A stretch of DNA of 64,000 nt from assembly GCF_014192395.1 (NCBI RefSeq), contig NZ_JACHXW010000016.1:62001-126000 (forward strand). Direction: 5' to 3'. A model generated the notes under the pieces. That model did not search any database and was not told the origin of the DNA. It saw nothing but the letters and a program-made list of their open reading frames with translations. How positions within the stretch are numbered: position 1 is the stretch's first letter; every line of letters starts with the position of its first letter. This document shows positions 36,994-43,969 of the stretch, one piece after another. The translations under genes were made by a program, and so were the position numbers. The DNA is from Paenibacillus endophyticus. Its GTDB lineage: Bacteria; Bacillota; Bacilli; Paenibacillales; Paenibacillaceae.

Positions 36994-37287
36994 ATGAAAT
37001 TAATAACGGCCCGTTTTATTGCCATCCTTATGTTAGTTATTCCTGGATTGCTCGCTTGCTTCGGATTTCTGAAAATGAAAGATTCATTGTTCCTTTACTT
37101 CTCTCAATTTGGAGACTCAACCATCACGCCTGATTTCGAATGGCTGAAATTTTTGCTAGGCTTTGTCATGTTTGCTGCTGGTGCAGGCTTTATTGCTGGC
37201 TGGACTTTTTTCCGTGACCGCAAACGCAATTACGTTGCACCCCGCTTCAAGAAAAAACGCCCTCGTCCGCCAAAACCGCAAAACTAA
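36994..37287 (+). CDS. DUF2627 membrane protein (YqzF-like)
   Basis: A 97-residue protein with two membrane helices (FIAILMLVIPGLLACFGFL and FLLGFVMFAAGAGFIAGWTFF) and a basic, proline-rich tail. Its function is unknown. In Bacillus it stands between spo0A and the bkd genes, which fits this location. GATAAGGAG precedes the start. Confidence 0.85.
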   Translation: MKLITARFIAILMLVIPGLLACFGFLKMKDSLFLYFSQFGDSTITPDFEWLKFLLGFVMFAAGAGFIAGWTFFRDRKRNYVAPRFKKKRPRPPKPQN

Positions 37288-37315
37288 CTTAATCACGACT
37301 CAAATTGCGTTTCTC

Positions 37316-37361
37316 AACCGCCGGATCAGGCTCTCGCAGCTCCTGATCCGGCGGTTTTTTT
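37316..37361. terminator. Terminator after DUF2627 gene
   Basis: A 15-bp perfect stem AACCGCCGGATCAGG/CCTGATCCGGCGGTT followed by TTTTTT on the plus strand. It lies between the convergent DUF2627 and CoaD-like genes. Confidence 0.93.
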
Positions 37362-37394
37362 ATTGGTACTATAACGTAATGCGGGATTGTGCTT

Positions 37395-37871
37395 CTACTC
37401 CACATAATCAAGCATCTGCATGTACGCTTTGGGCACCATATAGGAAGCGGCGAGCTCCGTCTTATCAGACATCAGAAACATCCGGACGAGTGAACTGCTC
37501 GTTTGCATGTAATGCGTATAGGGGGACAAATAAATCGTATCAGCCATCGTCGTATTACGAATATATTGTTCTAGCTGAAGCTCGTATTCCAAATCGGTCG
37601 CATTGCGAATGCCCCTGATCACAACATGAATGTCATGCTTGTTAATGTAGTCTGCCACAATTCCCTCATAAGGAATGATTTTGAGTTTCGCATCTTGCGG
37701 AATGGAGAGTGAAACGAGCTCCGTGCGCTGATCGATCGTAAAATGATGCTTCTTGGAGCGGTTGTTCGCTACAATAACATGAACCTCGCTAAACAAATGA
37801 AAAGCCCGTTCGATTACAGAAACATGCCCTAACGTAATCGGATCAAAACTCCCTGCATACACAGCTCTCAT
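37395..37871 (-). CDS. CoaD-like nucleotidyltransferase
   Basis: A protein of 158 residues with the cytidylyltransferase-fold motifs YAGSFDPITLGHVSVIE, ANNRSKKHHFTIDQRTELV and VIRGIRNATDLEYELQ, and the closing TSSSLVRMF. This is the pattern of phosphopantetheine adenylyltransferase (CoaD). A housekeeping coaD usually lies elsewhere with rsmD, so this may be a paralogue with another substrate. The ATG at 37,871 follows GGAGGCGAACC. Confidence 0.8.
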   Translation of the reverse strand: MRAVYAGSFDPITLGHVSVIERAFHLFSEVHVIVANNRSKKHHFTIDQRTELVSLSIPQDAKLKIIPYEGIVADYINKHDIHVVIRGIRNATDLEYELQLEQYIRNTTMADTIYLSPYTHYMQTSSSLVRMFLMSDKTELAASYMVPKAYMQMLDYVE

Positions 37872-38007
37872 AGGTTCGCCTCCATTCTTATCCTTAACAT
37901 TCCGATGATGATTTTCAAATAAAATTACAATTCTAATCATTTCTTTTTATGATAGCCAAATACAATTGCATTAAGATTAGTCTATCTTAAGAAGAAGAGG
38001 TGAACAT

Positions 38008-38175
38008 ATGAAAATCGTGTTCGACGTTACCGTAGACGGGAAAGTAAAAGAAACGATCCAGCCACAAACACAACGCTTGAAAGAAATTCATAGCTTTATC
38101 AAAGCAGAATCAAACGGATTAATCAAGAAATACGGAAGCAATGTCTACATTAACCGAAGAGTTGTTTACAATTAA
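38008..38175 (+). CDS. 55-residue conserved-looking small protein
   Basis: ATG at 38,008 after AGAGGTGAAC, stop TAA at 38,173. An amphipathic beta start (MKIVFDVTVDGKVKETI) is followed by a helix (RLKEIHSFIKAESNGLIKKYG) and a closing strand (VYINRRVVYN). I do not recognise the family. It has host-like base use and a following GGC...GCC-TTTTTTT terminator at about 38,176-38,202. Confidence 0.7.
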   Translation: MKIVFDVTVDGKVKETIQPQTQRLKEIHSFIKAESNGLIKKYGSNVYINRRVVYN

Positions 38176-38231
38176 GGCATCTCGAGTGGGCCTTTTTTTG
38201 TTTTCGGGCTATTTGCATTTTTGACGCAGGC

Positions 38232-38264
38232 AATAAAAAAAACCGAGACAATGGCTGCCTCGGT
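38232..38264 (-). terminator. spo0A terminator
   Basis: On the minus strand ACCGAG pairs with CTCGGT and is followed by TTTTTTTTATTG. It lies about 70 bases past the spo0A stop and belongs to the host side of the junction. Confidence 0.75.
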
Positions 38265-38332
38265 CGTGGTCGTTCATATTGCAATCGTAAGCTTCGTTTC
38301 AAGAAACCCCTAACAAAAGCCTCCTCTTACGT

Positions 38333-38566
38333 TCAGCTAACCTTATGCTCAATCCGTAGCTTGTCTGCAACCATCGCAATGAATTCTGAATTGGTCGGTT
38401 TCGACTTGCTGATATTAATCGTGTAACCAAACAGGTGGCTGATGCTGTCGATGTTGCCGCGCGTCCAAGCTACTTCGATCGCGTGCCGAATGGCGCGTTC
38501 TACGCGGGATGGCGTTGTTTTGAATTTCTCGGCAATGGCGGGATACAGCGTTTTCGTAATTGCAAT
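38333..38566 (-). pseudogene. spo0A: spo0A 3' fragment, gene split by the inserted element
   Basis: The minus strand encodes the last ~77 residues of Spo0A, starting ITKTLYPAIAEKFKTTPSR, then VERAIRHAIEVAWTRGN (recognition region) and SKPTNSEFIAMVADKLRIEHKVS before TGA at 38,333. Upstream of codon ATT/GCA (about 38,566) the match stops and an in-frame TAG follows 2-3 codons further. In B. subtilis numbering the break is near residue 190 of 267, just before the DNA-binding helix-turn-helix. The receiver domain and the rest must lie outside the window. As it stands the fragment has no start codon, so it cannot make Spo0A. Confidence 0.93.
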
Positions 38567-38575
38567 ATTCTATGT
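38556..38575. other. Left attachment junction (attL-like) in spo0A
   Basis: Host spo0A codons run from the left up to about 38,563-38,566 (minus-strand GCAATTACGAAAACG). To the right the sequence turns AT-rich and phage-like. The exact core cannot be set without the other end. It should share a short identical stretch with that end. Confidence 0.75.
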
Positions 38576-38946
38576 AACATATTCAATTTTTCGTTATTTA
38601 TCGGGTTTGAACAACAGAATTAGTTGCTTAAATAGTTTACAGTCCAAATGTAATATAACGCTGATTGCTTGTCAACCTTGCTTTTGAAGATAACAAGAGT
38701 GAGATGACTTTTCATCATCTCCATTTTCCTACATATTAATAGAAGTAATTTTATTTTTAGCACTTAATTATCAAAATTTAATTTCGTTTTTATTGATATG
38801 AAACTGATGAAAATGTGCTTTAGTAACTGCCTTATCCCTCAATCTCAACTCCTTCGTTATTCCGAACAAGAAACCTCTCTCCAATGACCATGAGTTGTCC
38901 TTTCAACTACTCACCCCTATCCTCAACGCCGATCACAGTTATTACT
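38567..38946. other. Non-coding left end of the element
   Basis: No gene is supported in these 380 bases. They hold an outward promoter-like sequence (38,647-38,675) and a short hairpin GAGATGA-CTTT-TCATCATCTC near 38,701-38,720. Confidence 0.5.
38647..38675 (-). promoter_or_regulatory. Promoter-like sequence pointing out of the element into the spo0A fragment
   Basis: On the minus strand TTGACA (38,675-38,670), 17 bases, then TACATT (38,652-38,647). The -35 is perfect and the -10 matches 4 of 6. It would start RNA about 70 bases inside the element and read across the junction into the spo0A 3' fragment. Confidence 0.4.
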
Positions 38947-39129
38947 CTAATTAATGAACATCTGTACACTTATTTCCACACGATATTGCATCGACTCAGC
39001 AACGATACTAGTAATGTCTTCACATTCTTGTTTGTCTAATTCAATTCGTTGTCTCTTCTTCATTTCGCGATCATTTTCATTCAATGCAACTTTATGCTCA
39101 GGCATCATCATCCTACTGCTCTCCCACAT
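38947..39129 (-). CDS. Small hypothetical protein
   Basis: 60 residues, hydrophilic and charged (NENDREMKKRQRIELDKQECEDI), then an amphipathic end. GAGGG lies 7 bases before the ATG. No family recognised. Confidence 0.45.
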   Translation of the reverse strand: MWESSRMMMPEHKVALNENDREMKKRQRIELDKQECEDITSIVAESMQYRVEISVQMFIN

Positions 39130-39434
39130 ACCATTACCCTCAAGCTTCTTTTTGATCCTGTTGCCATTTAAGCACCGTCCCTCAAATCTGATATTCTTAT
39201 CATATTAGAACACACGTTCCCCTTTCAAGGGTTGATCAATGAAATTTCAAAACTATTGCAAGCTATTGATTTTTTAAATAAGACAATAAACCACATGGAG
39301 TTAAGTACTCACATGTGGTTCTATATAATTATTCATCTTAGAATGGCAGTTAATTACTCTACTCCTCTAAAGAAACTCATTCAATCCGCTCGCCAGTACA
39401 GATCGGTGCACAGCACACTCTATTGGATTTTTGT
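39130..39434. other. Intergenic stretch with terminator
   Basis: No gene is supported. The only structure seen is the inverted repeat AACCACATG (39,289-39,297) / CATGTGGTT (39,312-39,320), which would end transcription of the minus-strand gene at 39,435-39,797. Confidence 0.5.
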
Positions 39435-39797
39435 TCATGGCTCAATATATCTTTTCTCACTGTACTTAATAATCCAGCCATCCTCTGTATAAAGTTCGCC
39501 AGCCAAACCATCGCTAGCTTCTTTGATATCTATCGCATCTTCATCCAATTGAACTTTTAGATGAATCTGATCTTCTTGTTCTATAGTCCATAACAAGTTA
39601 TGAAGAGTAGTATCTACAACCTGTGATATTATATCAGTTAATATCTCTAATTGTTCAGTACTATAGCTTTCACTTATTTTCTTAGACATGGAACCTCTCA
39701 TTTTTCCTTCAATCAATTTATCCCAAAAACTAATTGATTGATCCCTGACACCCGACATCAAAACTTGCCCTAGAAAATCCATCTGCTCTCTACTCAT
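39435..39797 (-). CDS. Hypothetical protein, 120 residues
   Basis: The ATG at 39,797 follows TTGGAGGAACTT, a good site. An in-frame upstream ATG at 39,824 has none. The product is acidic (LKVQLDEDAIDIKEA) and probably soluble and alpha/beta. No family recognised. It is the last gene of the minus-strand accessory cluster that runs down from 42,662. Confidence 0.6.
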   Translation of the reverse strand: MSREQMDFLGQVLMSGVRDQSISFWDKLIEGKMRGSMSKKISESYSTEQLEILTDIISQVVDTTLHNLLWTIEQEDQIHLKVQLDEDAIDIKEASDGLAGELYTEDGWIIKYSEKRYIEP

Positions 39798-39841
39798 AAG
39801 TTCCTCCAAAATATTAAATTGCAATCTTTACGAAATTCATT

Positions 39842-40510
39842 TCACTTCTCCATCAATGACTTGGCATATTTCTCAGCCTTATAATCCTTCTTAATCTCAT
39901 GTAAAACGCCATTATTCGCTTCGCTCCATGATTCTAAGATCATTCTTGGCTCAGCTTCAATCAATTTCTTTATAGCTCGAATGTCATCCTTCTTAAATGC
40001 TTCGATCATGCTTATTAAATCATCACGATCTAACAACTTCACATGATTAACTCCTGCTAATGTCTCACAAGGTTCAGTAAACTTAGCAGATGCTATCACA
40101 ATGGCTTTCTTTGCTTTGTAGTATCTCATACAGGAAAACACCTCCTGCACAGCACTGATACCCACTGGATCGGTGTAACGCTTTGCTTGTATAACGTTCC
40201 TTATTCCATCACGATCAGTGAATACTACATCTGCTCCGAAATCTCTAGCCCCTACTGTCTTATATACTCCATCGTAGCCTAATTCAAGAAATAATCTATA
40301 AAGATACATTTCAAATTCAGAACCATCTTCCATCAAATCAATGTCTGAAATATCAATTGCTTTTAAATCATAATTCTCTTCCAATGGCAGACTAGCTCTC
40401 TTGGATGTCGTTTTGTTCCTGATTATAAATCCAATGAAAATCCCAACACATACAAGGATAATGAATGCAAAGACTATGTATCCGAACAAAAAACAAACCC
40501 CCAACTCCAT
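39842..40510 (-). CDS. Membrane-anchored Mrr-like restriction endonuclease domain protein
   Basis: Residues 5-30 form one membrane helix (CFLFGYIVFAFIILVCVGIFIGFII). Residues ~62-160 match the Mrr/RecB-like nuclease fold: the GARDFGADVVF loop with D94 and the IQAKRY strand with Q108 and K110 make the D...QxK active site. Mrr-family enzymes cut modified or foreign DNA. Anchored versions occur in phages and plasmids. There is no clear ribosome site before the ATG at 40,510, so the start is not certain. Confidence 0.75.
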   Translation of the reverse strand: MELGVCFLFGYIVFAFIILVCVGIFIGFIIRNKTTSKRASLPLEENYDLKAIDISDIDLMEDGSEFEMYLYRLFLELGYDGVYKTVGARDFGADVVFTDRDGIRNVIQAKRYTDPVGISAVQEVFSCMRYYKAKKAIVIASAKFTEPCETLAGVNHVKLLDRDDLISMIEAFKKDDIRAIKKLIEAEPRMILESWSEANNGVLHEIKKDYKAEKYAKSLMEK

Positions 40511-40538
40511 TTTATGTTTATAATTAATCTAATTTAGC

Positions 40539-41255
40539 TTAATTTTGTGTTCTATGATCATATGCCTTTCTGATGAAAGGCTTGATTTGTTCAATATCAT
40601 TAACCCACTCCAATTTGATAAATGCTTGGTGTGAGTACTTGTTATTATCCGTTTGAGTTCTTGGAAATTTTCCACCTAATACCATATCAATTTCTTCTTG
40701 TAATTTAGTACCAAGCATTTCTTGTTTCTTTCCTATGTGTAATATCAGACTATGATTATCTTGAATAGTCAAACTAGCAAACTTCTTACTATCTGCAATT
40801 TTATATCCAATACAATCAGTCATAGGTAACTTTATCTTTATATTTTTCATATGTTCGCTAATGTACTTGTCAATTTCCCTAGCAATTAGTTCTTCCTTTG
40901 AATTGTATTGTTTAAAGATTCGTTCTTTATCGTTTTCTATGACACTAATCAAAAACAATTTCCGCTCGAACCCTCCACGTTGTTCTATCTTCAATCTTCT
41001 TCTCTTTTCGAATTCCTCTAAGCTAATTCCCTCATTGTCCAAAATCCCATATATAACCTCCACTAAATCAGCTAATTCGGACACCTGATCCTCGACTGAT
41101 GTAGCTTCCAAGAACTCATTCAATTCTTCTTGCATCTTTGACTTTAATGCATTACCCATTTCAAGCTTATCAAGAACTCTGATTACAGAGGTTTTCCCAC
41201 TAGCTTCAATAATGTGTGGTACCTTATCACGAACGAGCTTATTGTAAGTAATCAT
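40539..41255 (-). CDS. MazG-like phosphoribosyl-ATP pyrophosphohydrolase domain with C-terminal extension
   Basis: Residues 1-100 are an all-alpha NTP pyrophosphatase: YNKLVRDKVPHIIEASGK start, EELNEFLE (E43, E44, E47) and ELADLVEVIYGILDNEG (E60, D63) give the metal site. The remaining ~130 residues (ILHIGKKQEMLGTKLQEEIDMV and on) are unknown to me. A strong GGGGAGGG precedes the ATG. The extension may direct it to a specific nucleotide or alarmone. It lies 21 bases downstream of the HNH gene. Confidence 0.78.
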   Translation of the reverse strand: MITYNKLVRDKVPHIIEASGKTSVIRVLDKLEMGNALKSKMQEELNEFLEATSVEDQVSELADLVEVIYGILDNEGISLEEFEKRRRLKIEQRGGFERKLFLISVIENDKERIFKQYNSKEELIAREIDKYISEHMKNIKIKLPMTDCIGYKIADSKKFASLTIQDNHSLILHIGKKQEMLGTKLQEEIDMVLGGKFPRTQTDNNKYSHQAFIKLEWVNDIEQIKPFIRKAYDHRTQN

Positions 41256-41276
41256 TTTCTCAATCCCTCCCCAAGA

Positions 41277-42260
41277 TCAACCCTGACAAGCTATCCAAAA
41301 TTTGCGGACAAGGTTTCTATCTACTGCCATCATAAGTTCAGACACATGCTTATCAAGCTTCTCTTGTTCCATCATTCGTTGTATAAGCACTATATTTCTT
41401 TCTTCAAGGCTTTTTATCATTTCTTCGTTTGGTATTACGTTCGACTTGCTACTGTTGCAGGATTGGTGTGCGAATACGAGGTTCCATATATCATCAGAGT
41501 AGAGATACGACCATGGAATCACATGATCAATTGCTGGTGTCTCATTTTCAATCTTCCCACCACATAAGAAACAATTACATTCAGGATTTTCCGCTTCAAG
41601 ATATACTGAGAACTTCCCAAGCGATTTTCTCCTTACTTGATCTTCATCGATTATTCTCACTTTTTTTGAAAGTCTGGGAGAGTGGTTGAAATTCTCTAGC
41701 ATTTGCGTCCAACGATAGTTGATGGCATCAAAAACAATCAGCCTTTTCTCTTTAAGTGCAAGCAAGCTATCTGCTCGAATGAATAAGCTGTCAGCTTTTT
41801 GCTCATACTGATAGACTCCATCTATTTCCTTACCTTCTACTCGTAGGAATCGGTAACTCACATCAGTCTTCAACGCCTTCACAGTAGCGCTAACAGCTTT
41901 CTTATACTCTGTACTGCACACTGATTCGATATTCGATCTGAACCATTTCACTGGCTTCACTGACCCTGACTGAGCCCGATAAGCTACTATTAGATTCTTT
42001 ACGATTGTAACAACCACAGGAGGCTTTACTGGATTCGAACTTTGGTGAAGATCAAAGAATATTGTCTGTTCAAAATAATAACGAATTGCCTTCTCTGCTA
42101 TTTCCCTTAGTTGGATTTCAACCATGTCTATTGATTCTATGGAAAATAATTTATCGGACTCAGTAGCTATTTCAGTAATAGCCTTAGCCCAAGCCATTTT
42201 ATAAGTATTATCGAAGCTACAATTTCTAATAATGTGTAACCATTTATCTATGAAGTTCAT
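41277..42260 (-). CDS. HNH endonuclease
   Basis: 327 residues. The C-terminal HNH has zinc cysteines C230/C233 (CNCFLCGG), the catalytic DHVIPW (D245, H246), N260 (DIWNLVFAH) and C268 (QSCNSSKSN). The N-terminal 220 residues are helical and of unknown role, possibly target recognition. The start ATG follows GGAGTAGAAT, where the GGAG overlaps the stop of the DUF6979 gene, so the two are coupled. Confidence 0.83.
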   Translation of the reverse strand: MNFIDKWLHIIRNCSFDNTYKMAWAKAITEIATESDKLFSIESIDMVEIQLREIAEKAIRYYFEQTIFFDLHQSSNPVKPPVVVTIVKNLIVAYRAQSGSVKPVKWFRSNIESVCSTEYKKAVSATVKALKTDVSYRFLRVEGKEIDGVYQYEQKADSLFIRADSLLALKEKRLIVFDAINYRWTQMLENFNHSPRLSKKVRIIDEDQVRRKSLGKFSVYLEAENPECNCFLCGGKIENETPAIDHVIPWSYLYSDDIWNLVFAHQSCNSSKSNVIPNEEMIKSLEERNIVLIQRMMEQEKLDKHVSELMMAVDRNLVRKFWIACQG

Positions 42261-42263
42261 ATT

Positions 42264-42662
42264 CTACTCCGATATGATCAAATTGTTGTTCCAGAGAGAC
42301 AGTACAACGTCCATCTGGGAGTTATGTGACTTTTTGACTCCATTCATAACCACTCTCCACAGTCCATGCTTATCATCAACTAACTCAGGTCTGCTTCTAA
42401 GAATCTCAACAGCTTCAATGGCGTAATTTTTGTTCTTCTGTGATCCACTATTCTCAGAGCATCTTCCTTCATTAATACCACGAATTAATCCAGCTTCACA
42501 CAATCCAAGAAAAGCGTTCTTCGGACACCCTTTTCTTTGTGACCAAGTACCTGCCCCAAAAATCTCAGTCGATACTGTGTTCCAAGCATCTAATGGTTTA
42601 GTTACTTTTGTTAAATAAAGCAATTCAACAGTTTTAACAGCAGTTAACCCATATTTATTCAA
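42264..42662 (-). CDS. DUF6979-like protein
   Basis: 132 residues with the pattern I associate with DUF6979: GLTAVKTVELL, EIFGAGTWSQRKGCPKNAFLGLCEAGLI, KNKNYAIEAVEILRSRPEL and MDVVLSLWNNNLI. The start is a TTG with only a distant AAAGGA. Its function is unknown. The tight coupling to an HNH nuclease suggests that the two proteins work together. Confidence 0.65.
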   Translation of the reverse strand: MNKYGLTAVKTVELLYLTKVTKPLDAWNTVSTEIFGAGTWSQRKGCPKNAFLGLCEAGLIRGINEGRCSENSGSQKNKNYAIEAVEILRSRPELVDDKHGLWRVVMNGVKKSHNSQMDVVLSLWNNNLIISE

Positions 42663-42774
42663 ATTATTATATTCGTCCTTTCAAAATCCTTTTTTAATTA
42701 AGAAATTAATTTTTAGCAATAATATAAATTAACATGTATCATTCAAAATCATGAAAACGTTGAACTCCTATCAA

Positions 42775-43749
42775 TTAAAAAATACCCAATATTTGTAGTC
42801 CATACTTCTCTACCTTTACCTTGCCAAATCCCTTAACCTCTAACAGTTCCTCCACAGTCCTCGGATATCTCGAAATCATATCTTCCATCTCATTGTTATT
42901 GAAAATGAAATATGCCTTTACGTTCTCTTCTCTTGAAGTTCTTAATCTAAATGCTATCAGTAGTTCACGAAGTTGTGCTTCATCTTTTCTTTGAGTATTC
43001 TCATTCGCAAGTTGATACTTACCAACAATATCCATCTCAATTGGGGTATTTAGCTTTACCAGTAAGTCAGCAATATCATACATATCTTTCTCAGCAAGAT
43101 CGTATTGATTTGCTTTATCATTCTGATACTTCTCTAATGTTGTTTTAATCTGGTCATACTTAATAAGCGTTTTTTCAATCTCTGCTGGGCATTTGTATTT
43201 CTTAATTATTGTTTTTGGATTAGCCATTACAACCAATGAAATAATTGGCATATTGTTGATTTTCAACTCTTTAGAAAGCACATGTTTTAAAATATCTACA
43301 TGCCTTGTATTTTGCGTAACAGGGCTATAGATGCCTTCTTTGTAATCTTTCCCATACCTATTTTTCATGGTTCTTACAAAGTTACCATCTGAATCAATCG
43401 AGATATTACCACTTAATTTCTTTGTTTCTAAAATACATGTAAACTTATTTGAAATGACAACGAAATCAAGTTGAGCTACATAATCGCCATATTCTAATCT
43501 AACATCATGAAGACAAAGTATAGGTAGGAAGGAATTTTTCAATTCAAAGTAGACATTGTTCTCCCCATCTAATCCATATTTAAGGAATTTAATGTCCCTT
43601 TCGATGTTGTCCTTCTTTTCGCCATCATCAACTTTAATTAGTAATTCATTGAGGGCAGTAAGATGCTGATTATCCTTTGAGAAATCCTTAATGAATGTGG
43701 GGCTTTGAATAGTCCGTTTTTGACCAAAAAGTTTATTAAATATTGACAT
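42775..43749 (-). CDS. NERD nuclease-related protein with HRDC-like C-terminus
   Basis: Residues ~65-190 fit the nuclease-related domain: LKNSFLPILCLHDVRL, YVAQLDFVVIS and CILETKKLSGNI (the D...ExK core). The last ~75 residues resemble an HRDC helical domain (RTVEELLEVKGFGKVKVEKYG). I chose the ATG at 43,749 for its GAGGGGA site and MSIFNKLFG start. Its role is probably DNA processing. It may belong to the accessory cluster but lies apart from it (112-base gap). Confidence 0.72.
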   Translation of the reverse strand: MSIFNKLFGQKRTIQSPTFIKDFSKDNQHLTALNELLIKVDDGEKKDNIERDIKFLKYGLDGENNVYFELKNSFLPILCLHDVRLEYGDYVAQLDFVVISNKFTCILETKKLSGNISIDSDGNFVRTMKNRYGKDYKEGIYSPVTQNTRHVDILKHVLSKELKINNMPIISLVVMANPKTIIKKYKCPAEIEKTLIKYDQIKTTLEKYQNDKANQYDLAEKDMYDIADLLVKLNTPIEMDIVGKYQLANENTQRKDEAQLRELLIAFRLRTSREENVKAYFIFNNNEMEDMISRYPRTVEELLEVKGFGKVKVEKYGLQILGIF

Positions 43750-43887
43750 TTGTGATTCCCCTCGAACGTTTAGTATGTTAAAGAATAGATAATTAGTAGG
43801 AGTTATTCTCATATTTGATAGTCAGATTATACCATATGTATATTGAAGTAGACCTTCAAATTCCAGAAGTTCTATGTCTTGATCCCC

Positions 43888-43926
43888 AAAAAAAAGATCA
43901 GCCCACAAAATGGACTGATCTTTTTG
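43888..43926 (-). terminator. Terminator after the tail gene
   Basis: AAGATCAGTCC pairs with GGGCTGATCTT on the minus strand, followed by TTTTTT. It lies about 45 bases past the stop at 43,970. Confidence 0.88.
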
Positions 43927-43969
43927 ATAACTTGTATGAAAGCCTACTTAAAACTCACATTCATTACTT

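Noticed and set aside
38435..38687. Plus-strand frames of 62 and 81 codons spanning the spo0A junction
   Set aside because: They are antisense to the spo0A fragment and continue into AT-rich DNA by chance; no ribosome site.
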